This document shows positions 1-8,499 of a stretch of DNA of 63,536 nucleotides, piece after piece. Location of the stretch: NCBI GenBank assembly GCA_045636925.1, contig JAZTYK010000020.1, forward strand, positions 1 to 63,536, given 5' to 3'. The translations under genes were made by a program, and so were the position numbers. The first letter of the stretch is position 1. Each line of letters starts with the position of its first letter. A model generated the notes under the pieces. It saw only the letters and a program-made list of their open reading frames with translations. It searched no databases and was not told where the DNA came from. The stretch is from JAZTYK01 sp045636925 (GTDB lineage Bacteria; Bacillota; Clostridia; Oscillospirales; Butyricicoccaceae).

Positions 1-56
1 GAACCCACGGCCTCTTGGTCCCGAACCAAGCGCGCTACCAGCTGCGCTACACCCGG
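1..56 (-). tRNA. tRNA-Pro(CGG), 3' end cut by window
   Basis: On the minus strand this reads as the 5' part of a tRNA: acceptor strand, D-arm, then a five-base-pair anticodon stem enclosing the loop TTCGGGA. Anticodon CGG specifies proline. The T-arm starts (GTGGGTTC) but the window edge removes its end and the acceptor 3' strand. The gene is divergent from valS. Confidence 0.9.
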
Positions 57-108
57 ATAAAGCCTTTTAATTATATCGGGAACGGATAGAAATGTCAAGG
101 GAAAAGTG

Positions 109-137
109 TTGACAAACCCCGCGGATACCAATATAAT
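109..137 (+). promoter_or_regulatory. Sigma-A type promoter of valS
   Basis: TTGACA at 109-114 and TATAAT at 132-137 with a 17-base spacer, a perfect match to the vegetative consensus. Transcription should start near 144, giving a leader of about 310 bases that carries the T-box. Confidence 0.9.
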
Positions 138-143
138 ATAGGA

Positions 144-408
144 GAATTGAACAATCATGAAGAGGCGTTGAGAAGCAGGAGTATTTGCTGTTGGATGCGA
201 AGAGAGGGTCCGGTTGGTGTAAGGACTCGTGACGGCAGGAAAGAAGGTGGGCTTTGAGCCGCGGTGCAGAACACAGTTGTCAGTAAGTGCCGCCGTGATT
301 CCGCGTTAAGGAAAAGGCGCATTTGCGCCGGAGTGCGTGCCTTGGCACGAATATGGGTGGTACCGCGAGAATATCTCGTCCCGTAGCAAGAAATTGCTGC
401 GGTTTTTT
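144..408 (+). promoter_or_regulatory. T-box leader of valS (tRNA-Val sensing)
   Basis: The leader has the features of a T-box riboswitch: an AGAGAG-type bulge and a GGTTGGTG distal loop element near 200-222, then the T-box core GGGTGGTACCGCGAG at 355-369. In that core UGGU can pair with the ACCA end of uncharged tRNA-Val. An intrinsic terminator follows at 381-408. Uncharged tRNA should stabilise the antiterminator and raise valS (and probably folC) expression. I could not decide the specifier codon by eye. Confidence 0.92.
381..408 (+). terminator. T-box regulated terminator
   Basis: A nine-base-pair stem (381-389 with 394-402, one G-U), a GAAA loop and six T's. It sits directly after the T-box core and competes with the antiterminator. 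Confidence 0.9.
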
Positions 409-452
409 GTTTTTTTATGATAATTTATGATACATCAAAGGAGGAAATCATC

Positions 453-3086
453 ATGGAACCTCGGAAAGAACTGCCGAAGACCTATGACCCCAAAGAGACC
501 GAAGACCGTCTGTATGCATTTTGGAAAGACAGCGGATTCTTCAACGCCGAAGTAGACCCCAATAAGGAACCTTTCTCCATTGTGCTGCCGCCCCCCAATG
601 TCACCGGTCAGCTGCACATGGGCCATGCCTTTGACGATACCCTGCAGGATATTCTGATCCGTACCAAGCGTATGCAGGGCTACAGCACCCTGTGGATGCC
701 CGGCACCGACCACGCCGGCATCGCCACCCAGATCAAGGTTGAGGAGGAACTCCGTAAGGAGGGCCTGACCCGCTATGACCTGGGCCGCGAAGCATTCCTG
801 GACCGCGTATGGGCCTGGAAGGAAAAGTACGGCAGCCGCATCATCCAGCAGCTGCAGCGCATGGGCGCTTCCTGCGACTGGCGCAGAGAGCGCTTTACCA
901 TGGACGAGGGCTGCAGCAAGGCTGTTAAGGAAGTCTTTGTTGACCTGTACCAGAAGGGTCTGATCTACAAGGGCAGCCGCATCATCAACTGGTGCCCCAA
1001 CTGCACCACCGCTCTGTCCGACGCAGAGGTCGAGTATGCCGAGCAGCCCGGCCATCTGTGGCACATCAAGTATCCCATCGTGGGCAGTGACGAATATCTG
1101 ATCGTCGCCACCACCCGTCCCGAGACCATGATGGGCGATACCGGTATTGCGGTCAATCCTGCCGACGAGCGCTATCAGCATCTGATCGGCAAGAAGGCTC
1201 TGCTGCCCATCATGAATCGAGAGATTCCCATTTTTGCCGACGAATATGTCGAGATGGACTTTGGTACCGGCTGTGTTAAGGTTACCCCCTGCCACGACCC
1301 CAATGACTTCGAAATGGGCAAGCGCCATGACCTGGAGTTCATCCTGGTGATGAACGACGATGCCTCCATCAACGAAAACGGCGGCAAGTATCAGGGCATG
1401 AGCCGTATGGATTGCCGCAAGGCCGTCGTGAAGGATCTGGAAGAGCAGGGTTATCTGATCAAGGTAGAGGATTACAAGCACAATGTTGGTTCCTGCTACC
1501 GCTGCCATACCACCGTCGAGCCCATCACCTCTGCCCAGTGGTTCGTTAAGATGGAGCCTCTGGCTAAGGATGCGCTGGATGTTGTGTACAAGGGTGACAT
1601 TCAGTTTGTTCCCGAGCGCTTTACCAAGACTTATACCAACTGGATGGAAAACGTCCATGACTGGTGCATCTCCCGTCAGCTGTGGTGGGGTCATCAGATT
1701 CCCGCTTATTACTGCGACGAGTGCGGCCATATGGAAGTCAGCAAGGAAGACGTTACCGTATGTCCCAAGTGCGGCAGCACCAAGGTGCACCAGGACGAAG
1801 ACGTGCTGGATACCTGGTTCAGCTCTGCCCTGTGGCCCTTCAGTACCATGGGCTGGCCTGAAAAGACCCCCGAGCTGGAGTATTTCTATCCTACCAACGT
1901 GCTGGTCACCGGCTATGACATCATCTTCTTCTGGGTTGCCCGCATGATCTTCTCTGGTATGGAGCAGATGAAGGAGCGTCCCTTCAAAGATGTCTTTATC
2001 CACGGTATCGTCCGTGATAGTCAGGGCCGCAAGATGAGTAAGAGTCTGGGCAACGGCATCGATCCTCTGGAGATCATCGAGCAGTTTGGCGCAGATGCCC
2101 TGCGCTTTACCCTGGTCACCGGCGTTGGTCCCGGTAACGATACCCGTTTTTACACCGAGCGTGTTGAAGCCAACCGCAACTTCTGCAACAAGATCTGGAA
2201 CGCATCCCGTTTCCTGATGATGAACCTGACCTGCGAGGACTTCACCCTGCCCGCCGAGCTGGATCTGGAGGACAAGTGGATCCTCAGCAAGTATAATACG
2301 CTGGTGCGTGAAGTCACCGAGAACATCGACAAGTACGAGCTGGGCATTGCTGCCGATAAGCTGTACAGCTTTATTTGGGACAACTTCTGCGACTGGTATA
2401 TCGAGCTGTGCAAGACCCGTCTGATGAACCAGGAGAATGCCGAAGCCAGCCAGCGTGCACAGAAGGTTCTGGGTTATGTTCTGTCCGGCACACTGCAGCT
2501 GCTGCATCCCTTTATGCCTTTCATCACCGAGAGCATCTGGCAGGCACTGCCTCACGAGGGTCCCTCTATCATGGTTTCTCAGTGGCCCAAGGCACAGGAA
2601 GAGCTGGACTTTGCCGCAGAAGAGCGTGAGATGGAAGAAATCATGGCTGCCATCCGTGCCGTGCGTAACCGTCGCAGCGAGATGAACGTGCCTCCCTCCA
2701 AAAAGGCCGCTCTGATCCTGGTGACCCACAAGCCCGACCTGTTTGCAAGCGCCGAGCCCTTTATGAAGCGTCTGGCATGGGCCAGCGAAGTGTCCATCGC
2801 AGACACCGCACCCGCCGATGCCGCAAAGATGGTTTCCTGCGTCACCGAGTCTGTGCAGATCTTCATGCCTATGAGTGACCTGGTGGATCTGGACAAGGAG
2901 CGTGAGCGCCTGCTGAAGGAAAAGGAGAACGCTCTGCAGCAGATCGCCCGCATCGAGGGCAAGCTGAGCAACCAGGGCTTCGTGGCCAAGGCTCCCGCTG
3001 CCGTGGTCAATGCCGAGCGCGAAAAGCTGGAAAAGTTCCGTACCGTGGTAGCCAAGCTGGACGATAGCCTGGCTGCTCTGCAGTAA
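453..3086 (+). CDS. valS: Valine--tRNA ligase
   Basis: Class Ia aminoacyl-tRNA synthetase that charges tRNA-Val in the cytoplasm. The 877-residue product has the HIGH-type signature HMGH at residues 55-58, the CP1 editing region, Cys-rich zinc-binding segments (CPNC, CDEC, CPKC) and KMSKS at 527-531. It ends in the coiled-coil arm typical of ValRS. I chose the ATG at 453 because AAAGGAGG lies at 438-445; an in-frame ATG at 417 lies inside the terminator's T-tract and has no ribosome-binding site. Expression is under the T-box upstream. folC starts one base after the stop, so the two genes are probably cotranscribed. Confidence 0.98.
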   Translation: MEPRKELPKTYDPKETEDRLYAFWKDSGFFNAEVDPNKEPFSIVLPPPNVTGQLHMGHAFDDTLQDILIRTKRMQGYSTLWMPGTDHAGIATQIKVEEELRKEGLTRYDLGREAFLDRVWAWKEKYGSRIIQQLQRMGASCDWRRERFTMDEGCSKAVKEVFVDLYQKGLIYKGSRIINWCPNCTTALSDAEVEYAEQPGHLWHIKYPIVGSDEYLIVATTRPETMMGDTGIAVNPADERYQHLIGKKALLPIMNREIPIFADEYVEMDFGTGCVKVTPCHDPNDFEMGKRHDLEFILVMNDDASINENGGKYQGMSRMDCRKAVVKDLEEQGYLIKVEDYKHNVGSCYRCHTTVEPITSAQWFVKMEPLAKDALDVVYKGDIQFVPERFTKTYTNWMENVHDWCISRQLWWGHQIPAYYCDECGHMEVSKEDVTVCPKCGSTKVHQDEDVLDTWFSSALWPFSTMGWPEKTPELEYFYPTNVLVTGYDIIFFWVARMIFSGMEQMKERPFKDVFIHGIVRDSQGRKMSKSLGNGIDPLEIIEQFGADALRFTLVTGVGPGNDTRFYTERVEANRNFCNKIWNASRFLMMNLTCEDFTLPAELDLEDKWILSKYNTLVREVTENIDKYELGIAADKLYSFIWDNFCDWYIELCKTRLMNQENAEASQRAQKVLGYVLSGTLQLLHPFMPFITESIWQALPHEGPSIMVSQWPKAQEELDFAAEEREMEEIMAAIRAVRNRRSEMNVPPSKKAALILVTHKPDLFASAEPFMKRLAWASEVSIADTAPADAAKMVSCVTESVQIFMPMSDLVDLDKERERLLKEKENALQQIARIEGKLSNQGFVAKAPAAVVNAEREKLEKFRTVVAKLDDSLAALQ

Positions 3087-3087
3087 G

Positions 3088-4374
3088 ATGTGGTACGAAG
3101 AACAAGTAAATATCATCGAAAGCCTGCCCAGATTTGGGCAGGCTTCCGGTTTAAGCCGCATGCGCCGTCTGATGGCGCAGTTGGGTGATCCGCAAAAGGA
3201 TCTGCGCTTTGTGCACATCGCCGGCTCCAACGGCAAGGGCAGCACTGCCGTCTTTTGCGACAGCATCCTGCGCCGGGCGGGATACCGCACCGGCTTGTTT
3301 ATGTCGCCCTACATTTATGATTTTCGTGAGAGAATCCAGTTGGCGGGCGAACTGGTAGACAAAGACCTGTTTGCCCGTGGATTTGAAGCCGTGATGCCTG
3401 TGGTGCAGGCCATGGCAGAAGAAGGGGAGCAGTGCGTGCAGTTCGAAGTCATTACCGCGCTGGCACTGTGGATCTTTAAGCAGGCCGGCTGCGAAGTGGT
3501 AGTGCTGGAGGTTGGTATTGGCGGCAGATTGGACAGCACCAACATCATCGATGCGCCGCTGGCTGCAGTGATCACGTCGCTCTCTTTGGAACACACCGGC
3601 ATGCTGGGCAACACACTGACGGAGATCGCCGGACAGAAATGCGGGATCATCAAGCAGGGATGTCGCGTGGCCGCTTACTGTGATCTGCCGGAAGAAGCCG
3701 AAGCCGTGGTGCGCAGCACCTGCAGCGGCTTTGGCATCGTACCTGCCATTGCGGACCGCAACAAACTGACGGTACATCGCAGTGATGCCACCGGCAGCAC
3801 CTTTACCTATGCGGGGCAGACTTATCGTATTGCCATGGCAGGTGCCCATCAGGTATATAACAGCCTCACCGCGCTGATGGCTGTGCGCTGCCTGCGGGAG
3901 GCGGGACTTGCCATTTCACAAAAGGCGGTGGAACAGGGGTTGGCAAGTGCCGGGATCCCCGGCAGACTGCAGTTTATCCCCGGCACACCCTCGGTGCTGC
4001 TGGACGGGGCACACAATCCCGAGAAGATCCGCAGTCTGTGCGCCTTTTTGGATGCCAATTTCCCGGACACCCCGGTAATCAGCGTCATGGGTATGCTGGA
4101 TACCAAGGATGATGCGTCCTGCGTGCCGCTGGTTGCGGCCCGCAGTGCGGCCTTTGTGGCAACCCTGCCGCCGGATGGGCGCGCTGTTCCGGTGGAGCAT
4201 ATGATGGAATTGGCTGCACCGCATACCGCGGTTTATAGCCAACCGAACCCTGCAGAGGCTGCTGAATTGGCCTTGCGCTTGTGTCCCGCAGGTGGGTTGG
4301 TGCTGGTTTGCGGCTCCATGTACCTGCTTTCGGATGCGAAAACCGGACTTTCCGGCGAAAGCGACAAAATCTGA
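3088..4374 (+). CDS. folC: Bifunctional folylpolyglutamate / dihydrofolate synthase
   Basis: A Mur-ligase family enzyme that adds glutamate to folates and, in many bacteria, to dihydropteroate. The 428-residue product shows the ATP-binding motif HIAGSNGKGS near residue 45, the Mur-like VGIGGRLDSTN segment and the C-terminal LDGAHNP motif, in the family order and length. It starts one base after the valS stop and lacks a strong ribosome-binding site of its own, which suggests translational coupling. A terminator follows at 4394-4425. Confidence 0.95.
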   Translation: MWYEEQVNIIESLPRFGQASGLSRMRRLMAQLGDPQKDLRFVHIAGSNGKGSTAVFCDSILRRAGYRTGLFMSPYIYDFRERIQLAGELVDKDLFARGFEAVMPVVQAMAEEGEQCVQFEVITALALWIFKQAGCEVVVLEVGIGGRLDSTNIIDAPLAAVITSLSLEHTGMLGNTLTEIAGQKCGIIKQGCRVAAYCDLPEEAEAVVRSTCSGFGIVPAIADRNKLTVHRSDATGSTFTYAGQTYRIAMAGAHQVYNSLTALMAVRCLREAGLAISQKAVEQGLASAGIPGRLQFIPGTPSVLLDGAHNPEKIRSLCAFLDANFPDTPVISVMGMLDTKDDASCVPLVAARSAAFVATLPPDGRAVPVEHMMELAAPHTAVYSQPNPAEAAELALRLCPAGGLVLVCGSMYLLSDAKTGLSGESDKI

Positions 4375-4393
4375 ATACATCTCTCGATATAAT

Positions 4394-4425
4394 AAGACCG
4401 TGCAAGTGATTGCACGGTCTTTTTT
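4394..4425 (+). terminator. Intrinsic terminator after folC
   Basis: A perfect 12-base-pair stem (4394-4405 with 4410-4421), a GTGA loop and a T-run. It separates valS-folC from the spoIIA operon. I did not find a convincing SigH promoter between this hairpin and spoIIAA. Confidence 0.9.
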
Positions 4426-4456
4426 CTTTTATGTTGGACAAGCAAAGGAGGTTTTT

Positions 4457-4783
4457 ATGCGGATAGATTATAAGGAGGCAGATGGCATCCTGCGGGTGCA
4501 GCTCACTGGGGAGCTGGGGCATCACGAGGCCATTCGGCTGATGCGGGATATCAGTGATCTGGCGCAGCAACTGGTGCCCCGCATCATGATTTTAGATTGC
4601 ACACCCCTGGATTTTATGGATAGCTCCGGCATTGCGGTGGTGCTGCAAACTGCCAAACAGTGCCGCAATTTGGGCTGCGCCCTGTCGGTGTGCGGTGTGG
4701 GAAAGCAGGCAATGCGGGTGTTAAGCGCTGCCGGGGTGCACAAAATCGTGCCGGTGACAGAACGAGGGAAGGTGGAAGTATGA
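4457..4783 (+). CDS. spoIIAA: Anti-sigma F factor antagonist SpoIIAA
   Basis: STAS-domain protein that, when dephosphorylated by SpoIIE in the forespore, binds SpoIIAB and frees sigma F. The product is 108 residues, the usual length. The phosphorylation site sits in DFMDSSGIAVV (Ser 56/57), the signature of anti-sigma factor antagonists. The ATG at 4457 follows AAAGGAGG; an upstream in-frame extension lacks support. The gene overlaps spoIIAB by four bases (ATGA), the usual spoIIA arrangement. Confidence 0.96.
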   Translation: MRIDYKEADGILRVQLTGELGHHEAIRLMRDISDLAQQLVPRIMILDCTPLDFMDSSGIAVVLQTAKQCRNLGCALSVCGVGKQAMRVLSAAGVHKIVPVTERGKVEV

Positions 4784-5223
4784 AAAAGCAGCTCATCAAC
4801 GAATGCACGCTGCGGTTTCCCAGCCGCAGCGTAAACGAGGGCTTTGCCCGCAGCACAGCGGCGGCCTTTATTGCGCAATTGGATCCCAATCTTGAGCAGT
4901 TATACGATATTAAAACGGCGGTCAGTGAGGCGGTGACCAACGCCATCGTTCATGGATATCGGGACAAAGTAGGGGTCATTACTATGACGATTCGCCTGTA
5001 TGCTCCGGCATGGGCAGAAATCATCATCAAGGATCGGGGCTGTGGCATTCCGGACATTGTGAAAGCGCGGGAACCCATGTTCACCACCGGCGGCAGCGAG
5101 CGCAGCGGCATGGGATTTACCATTATGGAAAGCTTTATGGATCATCTTTCCGTGCGCAGTGCTCCGGACAAGGGAACCACGGTGAAGATGCGCAAGCTCT
5201 TGGACCTGCGGCCGGAAAAATGA
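4780..5223 (+). CDS. spoIIAB: Anti-sigma F factor / serine kinase SpoIIAB
   Basis: A GHKL-family kinase of 147 residues that binds sigma F and phosphorylates SpoIIAA. Visible motifs are the N-box EAVTNAIVHGY, the G1 box DRGCGIPDI and the G2 box SGMGFTIME. The start overlaps the spoIIAA stop (ATGA) and the stop overlaps the sigF start in the same way, so the three genes are translationally coupled. This couples antagonist, kinase and sigma factor synthesis, as in Bacillus. Confidence 0.97.
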   Translation: MKKQLINECTLRFPSRSVNEGFARSTAAAFIAQLDPNLEQLYDIKTAVSEAVTNAIVHGYRDKVGVITMTIRLYAPAWAEIIIKDRGCGIPDIVKAREPMFTTGGSERSGMGFTIMESFMDHLSVRSAPDKGTTVKMRKLLDLRPEK

Positions 5224-5933
5224 GCATCAGCCGGGAAAGCCTGCATGCCGCCCAGCAGGGTGATCGGGCTGAAATGGAGCGACTTTTGCAGGAAAACAGC
5301 GCTTTGATCTGGAGCGTGGCACACCGGTTTACCGGACGTGGCTGTGAGCTGGAGGATTTATATCAGCTGGGCTGCATCGGCTTTGTCAAGGCGGTACAGG
5401 GGTTTGATACGGAGTACGGCACCCAATTTTCTACATATGCCGTACCCAAGATCGCAGGCGAGATCAAGCGCTTTTTGCGGGATGACGGTATGATCAAGGT
5501 CAGCCGCAGCCTGAAAGAAAATGCCGCCCGTGTCTTTGCCGCCCGGGAACGCTTTGAACGGGAACAGGGGCGTGCCCCTTATATCAGCGAGCTGTGCGAC
5601 CTGACCGGCCTGACGGCAGAGGAGGTGGCCCAAACGGCCTCCGCCCCGGCAGAGCCCTGCAGCCTGGACGAGCCCATGGGGGAAGAGGGGTTCTCTCTCC
5701 ATAACCTGCTGCCTGCCGCCGGGGATGAGGAAAAAATGGTGGAGCATCTGGATCTGCGCTCTGCCATTGACCGGCTGGAGGAGCAGCAGCGGATGGTGAT
5801 CCTTTTGCGGTATTACAAGGACATGACCCAGCAAAAGGTGGCACAGGCATTGGGGCTGACCCAGGTGCAGGTGAGCCGCCTGGAAAAGCGGGCCTGCCAG
5901 GCACTGGAAAAAATGTTGACGGTGCGGGGGTAA
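5220..5933 (+). CDS. sigF: RNA polymerase sporulation sigma factor sigma F
   Basis: First forespore-specific sigma factor (SpoIIAC). The 237-residue product has sigma-70 region 2 (EDLYQLGCIGFVKAVQGFD), a region 3 segment (RAPYISELCDLTGLTAEEVA) and region 4 with a helix-turn-helix (MTQQKVAQALGLTQVQVSRLEK). The ATG at 5220 overlaps the spoIIAB stop; the reading frame is open further upstream but that part belongs to spoIIAB. The intact operon shows that the organism has the genetic means to enter endospore development. Confidence 0.97.
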   Translation: MSISRESLHAAQQGDRAEMERLLQENSALIWSVAHRFTGRGCELEDLYQLGCIGFVKAVQGFDTEYGTQFSTYAVPKIAGEIKRFLRDDGMIKVSRSLKENAARVFAARERFEREQGRAPYISELCDLTGLTAEEVAQTASAPAEPCSLDEPMGEEGFSLHNLLPAAGDEEKMVEHLDLRSAIDRLEEQQRMVILLRYYKDMTQQKVAQALGLTQVQVSRLEKRACQALEKMLTVRG

Positions 5934-5964
5934 AAGGGCAAGAAAGCAAAATATTTTTGAAAAC

Positions 5965-5993
5965 TTGATACGCTTGTGCAGGTATGGTATAAT
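5965..5993 (+). promoter_or_regulatory. Promoter of a short leader RNA
   Basis: TTGATA at 5965-5970 and TATAAT at 5988-5993 with a 17-base spacer. Transcription would start near 6000, directly ahead of the attenuator-like element at 6011-6078. Confidence 0.85.
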
Positions 5994-6010
5994 AAACAAA
6001 ACAATAAAAT

Positions 6011-6078
6011 CGGCACCGGGAAAGCTCGATGACCCTTGTATGCCATATCCCGTGCCGTTGGTACGGGATATTTTTGTT
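6011..6078 (+). promoter_or_regulatory. Unidentified riboswitch-like attenuator
   Basis: Two mutually exclusive structures are visible. The terminator pairs 6045-6056 with 6060-6071 (12 pairs, one G-U, GTT loop) and is followed by TTTTTG. The alternative pairs CGGCACCGGG (6011-6020, one bulge) with CCCGTGCCG (6049-6057), which uses up the terminator's 5' arm. Between the arms lies a compact segment that can form GGCA/TGCC (6012-6015 with 6041-6044) around a small CGGG-AAAG-CTCG hairpin. I do not recognise a known riboswitch class. It sits about 30 bases ahead of the coding region at 6108. Confidence 0.6.
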
Positions 6079-6107
6079 TTAGAAACACTTTGTAAAGGAG
6101 AGACTGT

Positions 6108-6734
6108 ATGAACAGCTTCAAGAAACGGCAGATCGTGATTTTTTCCATTATCGGCGTAGTGGCCTTGCTGATCCTGCTGCCCTCCTTTTTTGGCGGCGAC
6201 AGCTGTGACGGACTGTTCGGGTTCATTTCCTTTTCCCATGAAGTAAAGCTGGGAAACAGCTCCTTTGCCATCAGCGCAGACGGTACGGTGGAATCGGCTA
6301 CCTTTGAGATCGCCGGTGGCAAAGGCTTTAACGGCGTGGGTTTCGGCAGCAATATCTTTGACAAGGGGATCGGCGGCAGCCTGTTTACCACATCCCGGAG
6401 TGCCACCTATCAGCTGGTTTACGAAAAAGGGATGGAGGAGCCTGAGGAGAAGGACAGTGCTACAAGCTCTTTTTCCCGCCTGATCGTATTGGAAGATGTG
6501 GAGCTGGCAGCAGAGGCACTGCTGCAGCGGTTTCCCGGTCAAGCCATGACGGCAAACTTTTCTTCCAGCAGTTCTGCGACGCATTCCGAAGTGTTGCTGA
6601 CCGGCTATGACGGATATTTCCGCTTTGACCTCAGCAACGGGGAACTGGAAGCGCTGCAGCCCGATTCTTCTTATCCCGTGGGCGACAAGCTGACAGTGAA
6701 TGTAGACGGCAAGGTTTATATGATCGTGTTTTAA
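6108..6734 (+). CDS. Hypothetical membrane-anchored protein
   Basis: I do not recognise this 208-residue protein. It has a short basic N-terminus (KKRQ) and one hydrophobic segment at about residues 9-27. A predicted extracytoplasmic domain rich in Gly, Ser and Phe follows, with a Ser-rich stretch (SSSSS) near residue 150. The start follows AAAGGAGAG. Upstream is a strong promoter with an attenuator-like leader, so the gene seems to be regulated at transcription elongation. A bidirectional terminator shared with obgE lies downstream. The product could be a signal-anchored surface protein; no function is inferred. Confidence 0.75.
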   Translation: MNSFKKRQIVIFSIIGVVALLILLPSFFGGDSCDGLFGFISFSHEVKLGNSSFAISADGTVESATFEIAGGKGFNGVGFGSNIFDKGIGGSLFTTSRSATYQLVYEKGMEEPEEKDSATSSFSRLIVLEDVELAAEALLQRFPGQAMTANFSSSSSATHSEVLLTGYDGYFRFDLSNGELEALQPDSSYPVGDKLTVNVDGKVYMIVF

Positions 6735-6754
6735 CAGAATTGCATAACAAAAAA

Positions 6755-6783
6755 GGTCCGAACCGGTTGGTTCGGACCTTTTT
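6755..6783. terminator. Bidirectional terminator between convergent genes
   Basis: A perfect ten-base-pair stem (6755-6764 with 6769-6778), a GGTT loop, T's on the right and A's on the left. It can end both the 6108 gene and obgE. Confidence 0.9.
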
Positions 6784-6800
6784 ATATTTGTTTGTTTCAA

Positions 6801-8078
6801 TTAATACACGTATTCGAACTGGAGGCCCAGCACATCTACGGTATCTTTTTCCTGGATGCCTTCCCGCTCCAGCATATCAAAGACACCGGCCTTGCGCAGG
6901 ACGCGCTCGAAGTACATGCGGGATTCGTAGTCGTCGAAGTTAATAGAGCCAACCACCTTTTCGACCCAGGTGCCGGTGACGTAATAGATGCCGTCCTCCA
7001 CTTCGATGCGGATGTCACGCTCGGCGGGAGCGATGACTTCGGCTTCCACGGCAACCTCGGGCTCGAAGACCTGCACGGGAGGCAGCTGCTCCAACCGGTT
7101 CCAAACCTGCATGATCAGCTCGCGCACACCCATCTGGGCGGCGGCAGAGATCTCAAACAGGGGGCAGCCCAGTTCTTCAGCGCGCTTACGCAGGCGAATC
7201 AGATTGTCACTGTCGGGATCCAGAATATCGCACTTGTTGGCGGCGATGATCTGGGGACGCTGGGCCAGGGCGGGGCTGTAATCCTGCAGCTCCCGGTTGA
7301 TAGTATCCAGATCCTCCACGGGGTCACGGCCTTCGCTGCCGGACACATCCACCAGATGCACCAGCAGGCGGCAGCGGTCTACATGACGCAAAAAGTCATG
7401 GCCCAGACCGGCGCCCTGTGCAGCGCCCTCGATGATGCCGGGAATATCGGCGCAGACAAAGCTGCAGCCCTCATCCACGCGGACAACGCCCAGGTTTGGG
7501 GTCAGGGTGGTGAAGTGATAGTTGGCGATCTTGGGACGGGCGGCGGAGATCACAGAGAGCAGGGTACTCTTGCCCACGTTGGGGAAGCCCAGCAGACCCA
7601 CGTCTGCGATCAGCTTCAGCTCCAGGATCAGTTCGCGCTCGTCACCGGGCAGGCCGGGCTTTGCAAAGCGGGGAGCCTGACGGGTGGGGGTGGCAAAGTG
7701 GGTGTTACCCCAGCCGCCACGGCCGCCACGGGCGGCCACAAAAGGCTCGTCCCCGGACATGTCGGCCATCAGTGCGCCGGTGGCGGCGTCCTTGATCAGC
7801 GTGCCGCGGGGCACCTTGATCACCAGATTGGGGGCGTCCTTGCCGAAGCACTTCTTCTGGCCGCCCATTTCGCCGTCCTGGGCAACATATTTCCGTTTGT
7901 AGCGAAAGTCCAGCAGGGTGGACATATGATCATCCACCACAAAGACCACGCTGCCGCCTCTGCCGCCGTCACCGCCGTCGGGGCCGCCGGCTGCGATATA
8001 CTTTTCACGGTGGAAATTGACACGGCCATCGCCGCCCTTGCCGGCTTTGATTTTGATTTTTACTACATCAACAAACAT
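6801..8078 (-). CDS. obgE: GTPase Obg (CgtA)
   Basis: Ribosome-associated GTPase needed for 50S assembly and, in spore formers, for entry into sporulation. The 425-residue product has the glycine-rich Obg fold (FVDVVKIKIKAGKGGDG), a G domain with the P-loop GFPNVGKST and DIPGIIEGA, and the base-recognition motif NKCD. The C-terminus carries the OCT domain found in many Gram-positive Obg proteins. It has its own promoter at 8137-8165 and follows rplU-rpmA on the same strand, a widespread gene order. Confidence 0.97.
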   Translation of the reverse strand: MFVDVVKIKIKAGKGGDGRVNFHREKYIAAGGPDGGDGGRGGSVVFVVDDHMSTLLDFRYKRKYVAQDGEMGGQKKCFGKDAPNLVIKVPRGTLIKDAATGALMADMSGDEPFVAARGGRGGWGNTHFATPTRQAPRFAKPGLPGDERELILELKLIADVGLLGFPNVGKSTLLSVISAARPKIANYHFTTLTPNLGVVRVDEGCSFVCADIPGIIEGAAQGAGLGHDFLRHVDRCRLLVHLVDVSGSEGRDPVEDLDTINRELQDYSPALAQRPQIIAANKCDILDPDSDNLIRLRKRAEELGCPLFEISAAAQMGVRELIMQVWNRLEQLPPVQVFEPEVAVEAEVIAPAERDIRIEVEDGIYYVTGTWVEKVVGSINFDDYESRMYFERVLRKAGVFDMLEREGIQEKDTVDVLGLQFEYVY

Positions 8079-8136
8079 AAATCATTCTCCTTTATGACGG
8101 CGCAGGCCGGAATAGGGGAGTCTGTGCTAATAAAAC

Positions 8137-8165
8137 AGTATAGCACAAAAACCAGGGGAAGTAAA
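8137..8165 (-). promoter_or_regulatory. Promoter of obgE
   Basis: Read on the minus strand: TTTACT (8165-8160), a 17-base spacer, TATACT (8142-8137). It lies between the rpmA terminator and the obgE ribosome-binding site. Confidence 0.7.
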
Positions 8166-8190
8166 CACAGAGGAACGCTGTGTCAAAGAA

Positions 8191-8220
8191 AAACATCCCG
8201 AGTTTACACCCGGGATGTTT
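8191..8220 (-). terminator. Terminator after rpmA
   Basis: A ten-base-pair stem (8211-8220 with 8191-8200) whose minus-strand copy is followed by TTTTCTTT. It separates rplU-rpmA from obgE. Confidence 0.85.
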
Positions 8221-8238
8221 GTGTTTCACATATGTGAA

Positions 8239-8499
8239 TTACTGCACGTCCTCATACACGGAAACCTTTTTACGGTCACGGCCAAGTCTCTCGAACTTGA
8301 CAGTGCCGTTGGCCAGAGCGAACAGAGTATCGTCGCTGCCGCGGCCAACATTGGTACCGGGATGGATCTTCGTGCCGCGCTGCTTGACGAGGATGTTGCC
8401 AGCCAGAACATACTGACCGTCAGCACGCTTTACGCCAAGGCGCTTAGACTCGGAATCACGGCCATTCTTAGTAGAGCCGACACCTTTTTTATGAGCCAT
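8239..8499 (-). CDS. rpmA: 50S ribosomal protein L27
   Basis: An 86-residue protein that begins directly with MAHKKGVGSTKNGRDS, the conserved N-terminal arm that reaches the peptidyl-transferase centre. Most Firmicutes make L27 with a short N-terminal extension that the protease Prp removes. No such extension is present here, and GGAGGTG lies 6-8 bases before this ATG, so the start is secure. The gap to rplU is about 40 bases and contains no prp gene, which commonly sits between the two. Confidence 0.97.
   Translation of the reverse strand: MAHKKGVGSTKNGRDSESKRLGVKRADGQYVLAGNILVKQRGTKIHPGTNVGRGSDDTLFALANGTVKFERLGRDRKKVSVYEDVQ

Noticed and set aside
417..452. Upstream in-frame ATG for valS
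   Set aside because: It lies at the end of the T-box terminator T-tract with no ribosome-binding site; AAAGGAGG precedes the ATG at 453.
435..3290. A 951-codon open frame antisense to valS
   Set aside because: A shadow of the strongly biased codons of valS. No ribosome-binding site, no recognisable domain, and valS is certain.
4386..4393. TATAAT ahead of spoIIAA as a promoter
   Set aside because: No acceptable -35 at the right distance, and the box runs into the folC terminator stem. A SigH-type promoter would be expected for this operon and was not found.
6792..8237. A 481-codon frame antisense to obgE
   Set aside because: obgE is certain on the other strand; this frame has no start signals and no domain.
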